From IMG/VR virus record IMGVR_UViG_3300024239_000011, positions 454,303 to 518,302 of that record: DNA of 64,000 nt, one strand, 5' to 3'. The position numbers were made by a program, and so were the translations under genes. Below, in pieces: positions 49,661-56,460 of the stretch. The stretch comes from a virus. Numbering within the stretch: the stretch's first letter is position 1; each line of letters begins with the position of its first letter. The notes below the pieces were generated by a model. The model made no database searches and was not told the origin of the DNA. It saw only the letters and a program-made list of their open reading frames with translations.

Positions 49661-49929
49661 GTTCGGGTAGCTTAGTGGTAAAGCAATCGACTTTCAATGG
49701 GAGCTTCTACAAGAAATTGTAGTCGATCACTGCTCAAATTCGGGGAACGCTGTAAAATGCCAATCCCGAGCCAAGCCGCGAGAGCGGAAGGTGTAGAGAC
49801 TAGACGGGCAGCACCTACGGCAGAATGCTACGGTGAAGGGATAGTCCAGACCACAAACCGTAAGGGCGGTAAAAGCCGAAGTGGTATGTAATCGATAGAC
49901 CGAGGGTTCGAATCCCTCCCCGAACACCA
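49661..49929 (+). tRNA. tRNA-Lys (UUU) interrupted by a group I intron
   Basis: 5' exon 49661-49694 and 3' exon 49889-49929 join to a 75-base tRNA with CCA encoded. Acceptor GTTCGGG pairs with CCCGAAC, D-stem GCTT/AAGC, anticodon stem ATCGA/TCGAT, loop CTTTTAA (anticodon TTT), and an intact T-arm. The joined loop is identical to that of bacterial tRNA-Lys. The intron lies between positions 35 and 36, inside the anticodon. AAA/AAG decoding may help in a GC-rich host. Confidence 0.9.
49695..49888 (+). ncRNA. Group I self-splicing intron (194 bases) in tRNA-Lys
   Basis: P1 forms between CTTTC across the splice site and GGGAG downstream, placing a U-G wobble at the cleavage site. The core AATCCCGAGCCAAGCC (P4-P6) and GGTGTAGAGACTAGACGG ... 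GGGATAGTCC (P3-P7) is typical of group I introns. The last intron base is G. It has no open reading frame. Confidence 0.85.
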
Positions 49930-49935
49930 AAGTTT

Positions 49936-49970
49936 AAAAAGGCTGGGATTTATTCCCAGCCTTTTTGTTT
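49936..49970 (+). terminator. Rho-independent terminator after tRNA-Lys
   Basis: AAAAAGGCTGGGA and TCCCAGCCTTTTT with a five-base loop, then GTTTTC. Confidence 0.9.
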
Positions 49971-49975
49971 TCGGC

Positions 49976-50004
49976 TTGTTCTCATATCTAACCTGGGTTA
50001 GACT
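49976..50004 (+). promoter_or_regulatory. Possible sigma70-like promoter
   Basis: TTGTTC (49976-49981), 17-base spacer, TAGACT (49999-50004), just after a terminator and 40 bases before the next gene. Confidence 0.45.
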
Positions 50005-50044
50005 CTTCTGATGATTCGTGCTCCATGCGCCAAGGAGAGAGAAC

Positions 50045-50356
50045 GTGCTATCTGCTCATTTCGTTTGTGCCGAAATTCAGAAGCCCATGCTGATTGGGAT
50101 CGACCATGAAGAGTTCTTATCCTTCCTTGACGATGAAGTATCCAGATGTGAAGAAACCGGTAAGGAAATAGATATCGAGATCGCGGACAATAACCAATAC
50201 ACGTTTGCAGTTGGCGGTGTTCCTTACTGCGTCCCTGAAGGTACACCGATTGATGCCGACTTTATTTCCCGCCTAGGCATTGATATGCCAGTTCTGTCCG
50301 GTCGATACCCTGGCTGGTATTTCTATGCGATCTTCAGACCTCGCACGGTGAACTAG
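50045..50356 (+). CDS. Unknown protein (103 aa), GTG start
   Basis: GTG 50045 has GGAGAGAG at correct spacing; the in-frame extension to 50018 has no ATG with a ribosome site. The core LIGIDHEEFLSFLDDEVSRC and IADNNQYTFAVGGVPYCVPE suggest a small alpha/beta domain. Own promoter. Not recognised. Confidence 0.55.
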   Translation: MLSAHFVCAEIQKPMLIGIDHEEFLSFLDDEVSRCEETGKEIDIEIADNNQYTFAVGGVPYCVPEGTPIDADFISRLGIDMPVLSGRYPGWYFYAIFRPRTVN

Positions 50357-50380
50357 TGGCGACGATCAACGCGGCTGACT

Positions 50381-50406
50381 GATAAATACCCTAAACATTT
50401 TAGGGT
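50381..50406 (+). promoter_or_regulatory. Late-type promoter followed by hairpin
   Basis: GATAAATA (50381-50388) runs into ACCCTAAA-CAT-TTTAGGGT, ending six bases before ATG 50412. Confidence 0.65.
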
Positions 50407-50411
50407 GCAAA

Positions 50412-51131
50412 ATGAAAGTCAGCGAGCTAGTTGGTTCCCAAGAAATCCTCCAATACATCCAGTTCCATGAGGAACTTAATCCTACTCTTTGGGAAAATAA
50501 ACACCTAAAGCAGGAAGTTCGCGACAAGCTCTTGGAGATCGCGGACGAGTTCTATGAGTTCCTAGAGCTTCCGAACCTAGAGATCATTGACATCATTTTC
50601 TGTGGCTCAAATGCTGCTTTTAATTACAGCAGCTTATCTGATATCGACTTGCACCTTCTGGTCGATATGAGCAAGATCGACTGTGAGCGATTGGCTGAGA
50701 ACTTCTTTAACACCAAGAAGACCTTGTGGAACAAGCTGCACGAAATTGAGATCAATGGGTTCAGTGTCGAACTCTATGTCGAAGACGTGAAGAACCCGGT
50801 GAATGCCGCTGGCATCTATAGCGTCAAGCATGATCGGTGGAAGAAAGAACCTACCCCGTCGAAGCCGGGTATTGATGACACGTCGTTAGTTTCCAAGACG
50901 AATCAATATATCGATGCCATTGATTCGTTGATGGCATCTGAACCGGCCAAGGGTGAAGTGCGTGCCCTACTGGACGACATTTATGCTCTACGCAAAGCTG
51001 GTCTGGAAACCGGTAGTGAATTTTCAATCGAAAATCTCACATTCAAAAGTTTGCGCAATCTCGGTTATATGGACAAGTTACGCGGTTATATCATCAAAGC
51101 CAGCGACCGGGAAATGTCGATCTACAACTAA
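50412..51131 (+). CDS. Nucleotidyltransferase-like protein with MKVSELVG leader
   Basis: 239 aa. FCGSNAAFNYSSLSDIDLHL is the GS...SDIDLH motif of the nucleotidyltransferase superfamily, with both metal-binding Asp residues, and VELYVED supplies the third acidic strand. Families with this motif transfer nucleotides to antibiotics, tRNA or proteins. The leader MKVSELVGSQE resembles the other putative capsid-targeting leaders and the gene has a late promoter with hairpin. An ejected nucleotidyltransferase that modifies a host target is a tempting hypothesis. Confidence 0.7.
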   Translation: MKVSELVGSQEILQYIQFHEELNPTLWENKHLKQEVRDKLLEIADEFYEFLELPNLEIIDIIFCGSNAAFNYSSLSDIDLHLLVDMSKIDCERLAENFFNTKKTLWNKLHEIEINGFSVELYVEDVKNPVNAAGIYSVKHDRWKKEPTPSKPGIDDTSLVSKTNQYIDAIDSLMASEPAKGEVRALLDDIYALRKAGLETGSEFSIENLTFKSLRNLGYMDKLRGYIIKASDREMSIYN

Positions 51132-51133
51132 TC

Positions 51134-51162
51134 TTGAAAATATTCCGCGTCCAGTGTATCCT
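51134..51162 (+). promoter_or_regulatory. Sigma70-like promoter
   Basis: TTGAAA (51134-51139), 17-base spacer, TATCCT (51157-51162), 25 bases before ATG 51188. Confidence 0.5.
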
Positions 51163-51187
51163 TCGTCGCCTTTGACGGAGATTTCCT

Positions 51188-51925
51188 ATGACGTTGCCGC
51201 CCGAGCGTATTGGGTATAAGGGACAGAGCTACAAGATCGTCGTGGATGACGATGAGTGTGGACCCTATGTGATTGGTTGGACCAATGACCCGAACCAACC
51301 GGTCGCACACCTCAATACCCGTCCGGGATGGAGCAACGCTCGCGTCGAGAAAGTGTCATTGTGGCGTTTCCCTCTTCAAAATAAGCGCATCACCACCACG
51401 AATGATTCGATGTCGTTTGTGGGGAAGGATTTCGCGTGCGAAACCGAACTCCCATTACCGCCGCATGTTGGTGCGTTCGGTACCGTGCGCCGACATCATG
51501 TACATGAAGGGGTTGATCTCTACGCATTGAATGGAGAACCTGTGTATGCGGTCGAGGATGCTGTTGTGGTTAACATTGTCCAATTCACCGGAGAAGGCGT
51601 TCATACCCCGTGGTGGCACGATACTTGGGCTGTGATGGCAGAAGGTGCCGCTGGGGTCGTCTGCTATGGGGAAATCGTTCCACTGCCCTCGTTGGTCCCC
51701 GGAGCGAGTTTGGTCGCTGGGCAATTGGTCGGACACGTCAAGACGGTCCTGAAGAAGGACAAGGGGCGTCCGATGTCCATGCTTCATCTGGAACTGTATC
51801 AGCACGGGATCACGGAACCCATCAGCGTGGAACAGCATATCGAGAACCCTGGCGTCCCGGTAAAGATCGAAGAGACGCCGTTGCTCGACCCAACCCCATT
51901 CCTTTTGGAGGCAACCCATGACTGA
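51188..51925 (+). CDS. M23-family (LytM-type) peptidase-like protein
   Basis: 245 aa. HHVHEGVDLYALNGEPVYAV holds the first HxxxD metal ligands and SMLHLELYQHG the HxH element of M23 zinc metallopeptidases, with the V-Y-A...G.V barrel strands between. Such enzymes cut peptidoglycan cross-links. It has no signal peptide, so it may be a lysis endopeptidase, possibly delivered with the small membrane protein that follows. The TGA overlaps the next start. Confidence 0.75.
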   Translation: MTLPPERIGYKGQSYKIVVDDDECGPYVIGWTNDPNQPVAHLNTRPGWSNARVEKVSLWRFPLQNKRITTTNDSMSFVGKDFACETELPLPPHVGAFGTVRRHHVHEGVDLYALNGEPVYAVEDAVVVNIVQFTGEGVHTPWWHDTWAVMAEGAAGVVCYGEIVPLPSLVPGASLVAGQLVGHVKTVLKKDKGRPMSMLHLELYQHGITEPISVEQHIENPGVPVKIEETPLLDPTPFLLEATHD

Positions 51926-52064
51926 CGACGAAGAACGGTTGAAGAACTTGGTTTTGTTCAAGTTCTATGGTACGGACAAGGAAATGGAGGAAGCTGCCCC
52001 GTTCTCCTTTGCCGTGCTGGCGGTGATCATCGTTGGCGGCGTGCTTTACGCTCTGTTCAAGTAA
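51918..52064 (+). CDS. Small single-pass membrane protein (48 aa)
   Basis: Acidic N-terminus MTDDEERLKNLVLFKF, then one hydrophobic segment FAVLAVIIVGGVLYALF and a terminal Lys. GGAG precedes ATG 51918. Next to the peptidase, it could be a holin- or spanin-like lysis factor, but a single segment is weak evidence. Confidence 0.6.
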   Translation: MTDDEERLKNLVLFKFYGTDKEMEEAAPFSFAVLAVIIVGGVLYALFK

Positions 52065-52102
52065 GGAATCACTGATGATCACGAATACAACCACGTTGAC
52101 CT

Positions 52103-52148
52103 GATCAATGTGTTGTTGGATGAGCGATCAATGTGTTGTTGGATGAGC
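52103..52148. repeat. 23-bp perfect tandem duplication
   Basis: GATCAATGTGTTGTTGGATG (plus AGC) occurs twice in direct succession (52103-52125, 52126-52148). A short coding-like frame (DDHEYNHVDLINVLLDERKF...) that would otherwise end overlapping the next start codon (GATGCTTGA) is shifted by the extra copy. The 52065-52205 gap holds no other intact gene. Confidence 0.9.
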
Positions 52149-52205
52149 GTAAGTTCAGACCCGCTCACCCCGACCTGTCTAAGTATTTCGGCACAAAAGG
52201 ATTAT

Positions 52206-52691
52206 ATGATGCTTGAAGTGGTAGTGGTGCGAGTTGAAAACGTGACGAATCATCCTACGCGGGATAGTTTAACAATTAACACTTTATCGGATGGTGCTAT
52301 CGCAGTGAGTAATCGAAATGACAATGGAACACCGCGATATGTTATTGGGGATTTAGTTGTAAGAATCCCCGAGCGCGCCATCGTTCCCGAATGGCTGCTG
52401 AAGCATCAGCATTGTTGGGACGAAGCCAAGGGCAAGGGCACCTGTGCCGGTTCCAAGGGCAACCGCGTCAAGAACCGCAATTTTGATGGTATCGCCTCGG
52501 AAGGCATGCTATTCGCTGGTACACAGGATAACAAGTATGCTCCTGACATTGAACCTCCCGAGGGTGAAGAGAACGATAAGTTGTACAAGAGCGGGCGCAT
52601 TTTGGTGATCCGAAATGAATCCTCCGATGATTATTTCTTCCAAGGTGATTCGGTCATCGACTTCCTCGGGATCACCGAGTGGGAAGGCTGA
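52206..52691 (+). CDS. OB-fold-like protein (tRNA-binding/RNA-ligase N-domain type)
   Basis: 161 aa from ATG 52206 (AAAGGA upstream). VVRVENVTNHPTRDSLTINT, then YVIGDLVVRIPERAIVPEWL resembles the HPxADxL...GDLVVY...LPEWL pattern of the OB-fold domains in tRNA-binding proteins and in some RNA ligases. The C-terminal half (GIASEGMLFAGTQDN) continues that pattern, but no nucleotidyl-Lys motif is present. A nucleic-acid-binding role is likely; no enzyme activity assigned. Confidence 0.5.
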   Translation: MMLEVVVVRVENVTNHPTRDSLTINTLSDGAIAVSNRNDNGTPRYVIGDLVVRIPERAIVPEWLLKHQHCWDEAKGKGTCAGSKGNRVKNRNFDGIASEGMLFAGTQDNKYAPDIEPPEGEENDKLYKSGRILVIRNESSDDYFFQGDSVIDFLGITEWEG

Positions 52692-52696
52692 TCGTG

Positions 52697-53050
52697 ATGT
52701 CCGATAATCATTGTCCCGAGTGTAAGACACCCCTGGATGAAGTTCCTTTCTATGACTGCCGTCGCGCAGAAATGGAAGGGAACATTTTCTTCGTTCGGGA
52801 GGATATCGCAATAACCCCGGCAGATGGGATGTGCATCACCAATCGGTGGTGGGCATTTCACCCGGAAAAGGGGTTGGCGTTTTACTACGTTGCAGACGGG
52901 TTCTACGGCACCCCCGAACCGTGCCCGCAGTGCAATAATGACGAGTCCACGGCACGGAAGCTTATTGCCGATCTTCTTCCCGATCTTCAAGTGAAATTTG
53001 TGCCGGTAGTCTTCCTGGCGCATGCCCGTCGTATCGCGAGGCAACACTAA
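52697..53050 (+). CDS. Zinc-ribbon protein (117 aa)
   Basis: CPEC at the N-terminus and CPQC at about residue 79 bracket a Trp/Tyr-rich domain (ITNRWWAFHPEKGLAFYYVA). Starts six codons into the longer frame at ATG 52697. Four Cys suggest zinc binding. No specific family. Confidence 0.55.
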   Translation: MSDNHCPECKTPLDEVPFYDCRRAEMEGNIFFVREDIAITPADGMCITNRWWAFHPEKGLAFYYVADGFYGTPEPCPQCNNDESTARKLIADLLPDLQVKFVPVVFLAHARRIARQH

Positions 53051-53067
53051 ATACCAGCATGCTGGTA
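53047..53067 (+). promoter_or_regulatory. Late-type promoter merging into a palindrome over the start codon
   Basis: CTAAATA (53047-53053) overlaps TACCAGCATGCTGGTA (53052-53067), a perfect 16-base palindrome with ATG 53059 at its centre. The transcript would start within or next to this hairpin. Confidence 0.6.
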
Positions 53068-53751
53068 GAAGAAATTTCCCTGACTGCTGAACATGTAATC
53101 ACTGCAATTAAACATGATTGCAGTGATTACATTGCTTTGCTTGCTGCGGGGACACCACCGCTTGTACGCGGTCTGGCTGGCTACACCGTCCCATTCAAAC
53201 TCAACGAAATTCCCCGTCCGAACCGCGACCGACACGAAGAGAATCTTTGGTTGGAAGTTCTGGCTGACCGGTATCTGACTGAGTTGGGGATTGAAGCTAA
53301 GCGTCTGCAAAGTTGGTTCGCCACGTCTGATCAGAACATGGCAGAGCAATATGCTCGTGATGGTGGATCACTCTATTACGTGTTTCCTAAGAACGGCGTG
53401 CCTTATGCTCACACAGATTCTACCTACGATCTCCACCTCTCCGCAGAGAACTGGGTGTATCAGGATGGGATCGACATTCTCGATGAGAAGGGACTTAGTG
53501 AGGGGCGCCTTGCAGCCATGTTGCATGACTGCAATGGCGACCTCAGTACGTTTTCAATCTATGTCCGCCATTCCCCACAGGTGATGGCGTTTTTCTATCG
53601 CTACTTCTTAGGGCGACGCGGCTTCACTGACCAGCATTTGCCCCAGGCGATGCAGCGCGGTGTAGAAGTGTGGTTCAAGGGTCCGTATCACATGATTCGG
53701 ACAGATCAAAACCACATGATGTCGTTGCTTACTTCCACAGCGGCCAAGTGA
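53059..53751 (+). CDS. Unknown late protein, possibly ADP-ribosyltransferase-like
   Basis: 230 aa. Leader MLVEEISLTAEHVI is of the capsid-targeting type. PPLVRGLAGYTVPF, then WFATSDQNMAEQYARDGG and YYVFPKNGVPYAHTDSTYDL follow a pattern seen in phage proteins where an Arg-containing first strand and a TS pair resemble the Arg and Ser positions of ADP-ribosyltransferases. A catalytic Glu is not obvious. Promoter and palindrome sit over the start. I rate the ART link as weak. Confidence 0.5.
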   Translation: MLVEEISLTAEHVITAIKHDCSDYIALLAAGTPPLVRGLAGYTVPFKLNEIPRPNRDRHEENLWLEVLADRYLTELGIEAKRLQSWFATSDQNMAEQYARDGGSLYYVFPKNGVPYAHTDSTYDLHLSAENWVYQDGIDILDEKGLSEGRLAAMLHDCNGDLSTFSIYVRHSPQVMAFFYRYFLGRRGFTDQHLPQAMQRGVEVWFKGPYHMIRTDQNHMMSLLTSTAAK

Positions 53752-53836
53752 ACAGCACGCTCACGATGTAAGTCAATAGTGAGAGAGCGATATAAAAAGA
53801 AAACATATAGACGCCATATGCGACGTTTGTAGGCAT
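53729..53836 (-). CDS. Small membrane protein (35 aa)
   Basis: Minus-strand ATG 53836 with GAGG eight bases upstream. The sequence MPTNVAYGVYMFSFYIALSL continues as one hydrophobic membrane segment and ends TWPLWK. It overlaps the 3' end of the plus-strand gene by 23 bases. Too short to classify; could be an antiholin- or toxin-type peptide. Confidence 0.5.
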   Translation of the reverse strand: MPTNVAYGVYMFSFYIALSLLTYIVSVLFTWPLWK

Positions 53837-53901
53837 AACGACCTCGTGATTGGATGTTGCATTGCAACATATTTACCGATGTTTGGTTATACGGAGCCAT
53901 G

Positions 53902-53909
53902 CTAAATAC
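53902..53909 (+). promoter_or_regulatory. Late-type promoter at a nearly leaderless gene
   Basis: CTAAATAC, four bases before ATG 53914. Same geometry as at 40663. Confidence 0.45.
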
Positions 53910-53913
53910 GCAT

Positions 53914-54096
53914 ATGTATAATCCAGAAGAATTCCCCTATTGTGCCTACACATCATCCGGATCACTGGTATTCGAATATGCACGCCAAGATGGTAGTCAT
54001 ATCGAAGTGTTGGATCGTGGTCAGCTACGATATTTCTTTGTGGATGATTTCGTATTGAAATTGAAGAAACGTGAAAATGATTCATCGACTGGATAA
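53914..54096 (+). CDS. Unknown small protein (60 aa)
   Basis: MYNPEEFPYCAYTSSGSLVF followed by a charged region ending KLKKRENDSSTG. An alternative start at ATG 53899 has GGAG only two bases away and would place the late motif inside the coding region. Unknown function. Confidence 0.5.
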   Translation: MYNPEEFPYCAYTSSGSLVFEYARQDGSHIEVLDRGQLRYFFVDDFVLKLKKRENDSSTG

Positions 54097-54131
54097 ATCA
54101 AAAAAGATATTGCAGTCAGATGCTAAAGTTG

Positions 54132-54139
54132 CTAAATAG
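54132..54139 (+). promoter_or_regulatory. TAAATA motif before tRNA-Asn
   Basis: CTAAATAG ends 10 bases before the tRNA. TTGCAG 17 bases upstream makes it readable also as a host-type promoter, so class is uncertain. Confidence 0.45.
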
Positions 54140-54149
54140 GTTTAGTTGT

Positions 54150-54460
54150 TCCGGCGTAGCTCAGTTGGTAGTAGCATCTGACTGTAGATATGCAGCTTCC
54201 ATCAGTAATGATGGTCGAATAACTGGGTGAATTCGGGGAAACCCTAGTAATAGGGCAATCCCGAGCCAAGCCAGGGGAAGGTCGTGGTACCCTGGAAGGT
54301 GTAGAGACTAGGTGGTGAGGAACCAATCCAATAAACCACCCGCGAGCGCCCAGCACCCTAACAAGTAATGTTGAGGGTGATGATATAGTCCACTTCCGAT
54401 AGTAATATCGGGTTAAGTGTAATCAGAGTGTCGCAGGTTCGAGTCCTGCCGCCGGAACCA
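54150..54460 (+). tRNA. tRNA-Asn (GUU) interrupted by a group I intron
   Basis: 5' exon 54150-54185 and 3' exon 54420-54460. Acceptor TCCGGCG pairs with CGCCGGA, followed by A and encoded CCA; anticodon stem TCTGA/TCAGA closes loop CTGTTAA, the standard tRNA-Asn loop. The discriminator is A rather than the G common in bacterial tRNA-Asn, and the D-arm has one extra base. If the intron ended elsewhere the anticodon could be read as GUA (Tyr), but the terminal G of the intron and P1 favour Asn. Insertion again lies between U35 and U36. Confidence 0.85.
54186..54419 (+). ncRNA. Group I self-splicing intron (234 bases) in tRNA-Asn
   Basis: P1: CTGT at the 5' splice site pairs with GCAG, with a U-G wobble at the cut. 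The core has GCAATCCCGAGCCAAGCC, GGAAGGTGTAGAGACTAGGT and GATGATATAGTCC, closely matching the intron in tRNA-Lys. Ends in G; no open reading frame. Confidence 0.85.
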
Positions 54461-54478
54461 ATTATCGAGATTTTACCA

Positions 54479-54703
54479 ATGACCAAATCATGTTGTGGCG
54501 CGGTGTTTTGCTCATGCGAGCAGGAAACTAAACACAAAGAAAAATCTGTGGAGTTTTCAACGCTCCCAAATGTTGCTGTTAGCACCCCACCCCAGGTTAC
54601 CGAAACCGCCATGACGGCGGTGGCAACGGACGCGGCGCTGGATGTGGTTGGTGGACTTCTTGAAGGGATCGGAGAAGTCATAGGGGGAATTCTTAGTGCA
54701 TAA
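54479..54703 (+). CDS. Unknown Cys-rich and Gly-rich small protein (74 aa)
   Basis: From ATG 54479: MTKSCCGAVFCSCEQETKHK, then a Ser/Thr/Pro linker and a hydrophobic helix LDVVGGLLEGIGEVIGGILS that could insert into membranes. The terminator overlaps the stop. Looks like a small toxin, lysis or membrane-active protein, but there is no proof. Confidence 0.55.
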   Translation: MTKSCCGAVFCSCEQETKHKEKSVEFSTLPNVAVSTPPQVTETAMTAVATDAALDVVGGLLEGIGEVIGGILSA

Positions 54704-54714
54704 GAATTCCCCCT
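54682..54714 (+). terminator. Rho-independent terminator
   Basis: AGGGGGAATTCTTA and TAAGAATTCCCCCT with a five-base loop, then GTCTTAT. Confidence 0.8.
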
Positions 54715-54728
54715 GTCTTATGCCATAA

Positions 54729-55397
54729 TTACAAAAGATGTGTTCCCGCCTTTGAGAACAGCATCAGACCTTTCCGACCACCAAGGTGATGTGCCAAATT
54801 TTCCGGGACATTGTTCACCGCGATCAGAGTGATCGGGGTGGTGTTCACGAAAACTCGCTTCCCCAGGAGGGTACTGATCTCGCTTACCGATTTATCGGTG
54901 TAGACGAGATGGGCGTTCTTGGCATCCGACCGACGTTTGGTGTCAGCGAACACGGCGCCAGCTATCAGTGCAGGGGTGACACGGGTGGTTCCACGCTCGG
55001 TAAGCACAAACCACTCATAATTCATATCCAAAACTTCGACTTGACGCAGCGTCTTGAATTCAACGCCCGACATGTTGCCCAAACGGTCGTGTAGAATGGT
55101 ATGCTCGGTTGTATCGGTGACTTTAACAATCACTATATTGTCGATTTGTTCTTGGATGAAACCTTGGCGCGACGGGGTATCTTGAGTACCGGTGTCAACC
55201 CCGCTCAATACCGCATCACAGTTTTCCAGGGTTGATGTCAGATATTCAGGAGCATCGTAGATATCGGTTGACAGGTGGTAGCGGTCATTCGTCATGCGTT
55301 CGACACGAACCAAATGTCCCCGTAAATAGGCAGCGGGATAATTCATCCCAAACATCAAGCCATAGCGAACGGGGGAGTGTGTCGAACGTCGTTCCAT
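54729..55397 (-). CDS. Unknown protein (222 aa)
   Basis: Starts MERRSTHSPVRYGLMFGMNY at ATG 55397, with AGAGG eight bases upstream. The rest is strand-rich (IVIVKVTDTTEHTILHDRLG) with a C-terminal RKGLMLFSKAGTHLL. Probable early promoter upstream. No family recognised. Confidence 0.55.
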   Translation of the reverse strand: MERRSTHSPVRYGLMFGMNYPAAYLRGHLVRVERMTNDRYHLSTDIYDAPEYLTSTLENCDAVLSGVDTGTQDTPSRQGFIQEQIDNIVIVKVTDTTEHTILHDRLGNMSGVEFKTLRQVEVLDMNYEWFVLTERGTTRVTPALIAGAVFADTKRRSDAKNAHLVYTDKSVSEISTLLGKRVFVNTTPITLIAVNNVPENLAHHLGGRKGLMLFSKAGTHLL

Positions 55398-55423
55398 GAT
55401 CATCACCTCTTATTGGTTCGATC

Positions 55424-55452
55424 ACTGTAACAACCCTATCGGGCAAATGCAA
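55424..55452 (-). promoter_or_regulatory. Possible sigma70-like promoter
   Basis: Minus strand TTGCAT (55447-55452), 17-base spacer, TACAGT (55424-55429), about 27 bases before ATG 55397. Confidence 0.45.
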
Positions 55453-55461
55453 TGGGACAGG

Positions 55462-56460
55462 CTATGTTTGCTGTTTCTCTGCAATTAGAGCTTTCCAGCG
55501 GTCAAACGCCCGAACAATCCCCGTCAGCCCGTGTTCTTCCTCGCCATTTTTATTACGGTACAAATCCACGAATTGATTCTTGGCAATGTCAAAGTTGTTG
55601 CTGCCGTATCCGGCACCTAGGCTTGGACTCGCCCATCGTACCGTCGCCCGAACTTTTTCCGGGGTAACCGGCGGTGTGGGCATCTTATCGTTAGTTCCCA
55701 AACCACGAATACGCTCTGGTTGTTTTGGATTTATTTCGTCGGTGAAAATCTTAATGACGATGTACTGGTTATCACCCTCTTCAATACGAACCTGAGATAC
55801 AATTTGGAATGCATCTGAGTAGCGCAGGCGTTCCTTTTTTGCTGGTTCAATAGTAACAGTGCCATAATTCTTACCAATTTCTGCTACCTGTTTTGCAACT
55901 TCTTGGACTTGGGTATACCCACTTCCTTTGGAACGATCCATGCCGATGATATTAATGCAACGTGGATCAAGTACAAGAAGTTGAACCTCAGAAGTATGAA
56001 TCGACATGGTATCATCAAAGACGGCATCATACCCCATCGACCGCAGCATCTTGTTGAAAGCTCCGATGATTTTGCCATTACCATTCTCATAAGCAAAATA
56101 CGCTTGAAGCATACTCCAAACCATATCCACGCGCTTATGGATGTTCTCTGGTGGATATTGCTTCATGTATGCCGTGTACTTGTTGGTGATCCCCACCGTA
56201 TCAACAATCGTTTCAAGTTCTTCTTGGGTGATGCGGGAGAGGTCGAGTATCCGTGCGGTTGGCTTCAACGTCGCACGGAATTTGTAGGGCATTTTGGTCC
56301 AATATGAATGAGGTTCAAAATCCGCTGGGAAGAAATACAGCCCGGCGGGGTCTTGGTGCGACGGATTGGTATTGATTTTCAGTACCGGAATGCGGCTGTA
56401 ATGCACCCAAACCGACGCCCATTCATCTATACTTTCATTGAGTATGGCATTTAAAATCAT
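55462..56460 (-). CDS. ADP-ribosyltransferase-like protein with MILNAILNES leader
   Basis: 332 aa. WVHYSRIPVLKINTNPSHQD, then GLYFFPADFEP and YKFRATLKPTARILDLSRI resemble phage ART-like domains with a histidine-Tyr first strand followed by a Tyr-containing strand. A glutamate late in the domain is not certain. The leader MILNAILNESIDEW is of the proposed capsid-targeting type. ATG 56460 overlaps the upstream stop (ATGA), so it shares that gene's late promoter. The C-terminal 100 residues look like a separate domain. Confidence 0.5.
   Translation of the reverse strand: MILNAILNESIDEWASVWVHYSRIPVLKINTNPSHQDPAGLYFFPADFEPHSYWTKMPYKFRATLKPTARILDLSRITQEELETIVDTVGITNKYTAYMKQYPPENIHKRVDMVWSMLQAYFAYENGNGKIIGAFNKMLRSMGYDAVFDDTMSIHTSEVQLLVLDPRCINIIGMDRSKGSGYTQVQEVAKQVAEIGKNYGTVTIEPAKKERLRYSDAFQIVSQVRIEEGDNQYIVIKIFTDEINPKQPERIRGLGTNDKMPTPPVTPEKVRATVRWASPSLGAGYGSNNFDIAKNQFVDLYRNKNGEEEHGLTGIVRAFDRWKALIAEKQQT

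Noticed and set aside
54150-54460. Reading the second intron-containing tRNA as tRNA-Tyr (GUA)
   Set aside because: Would need the intron to end at a base other than G and would break the 7-base loop; the Asn reading satisfies P1, the terminal G and the standard loop.
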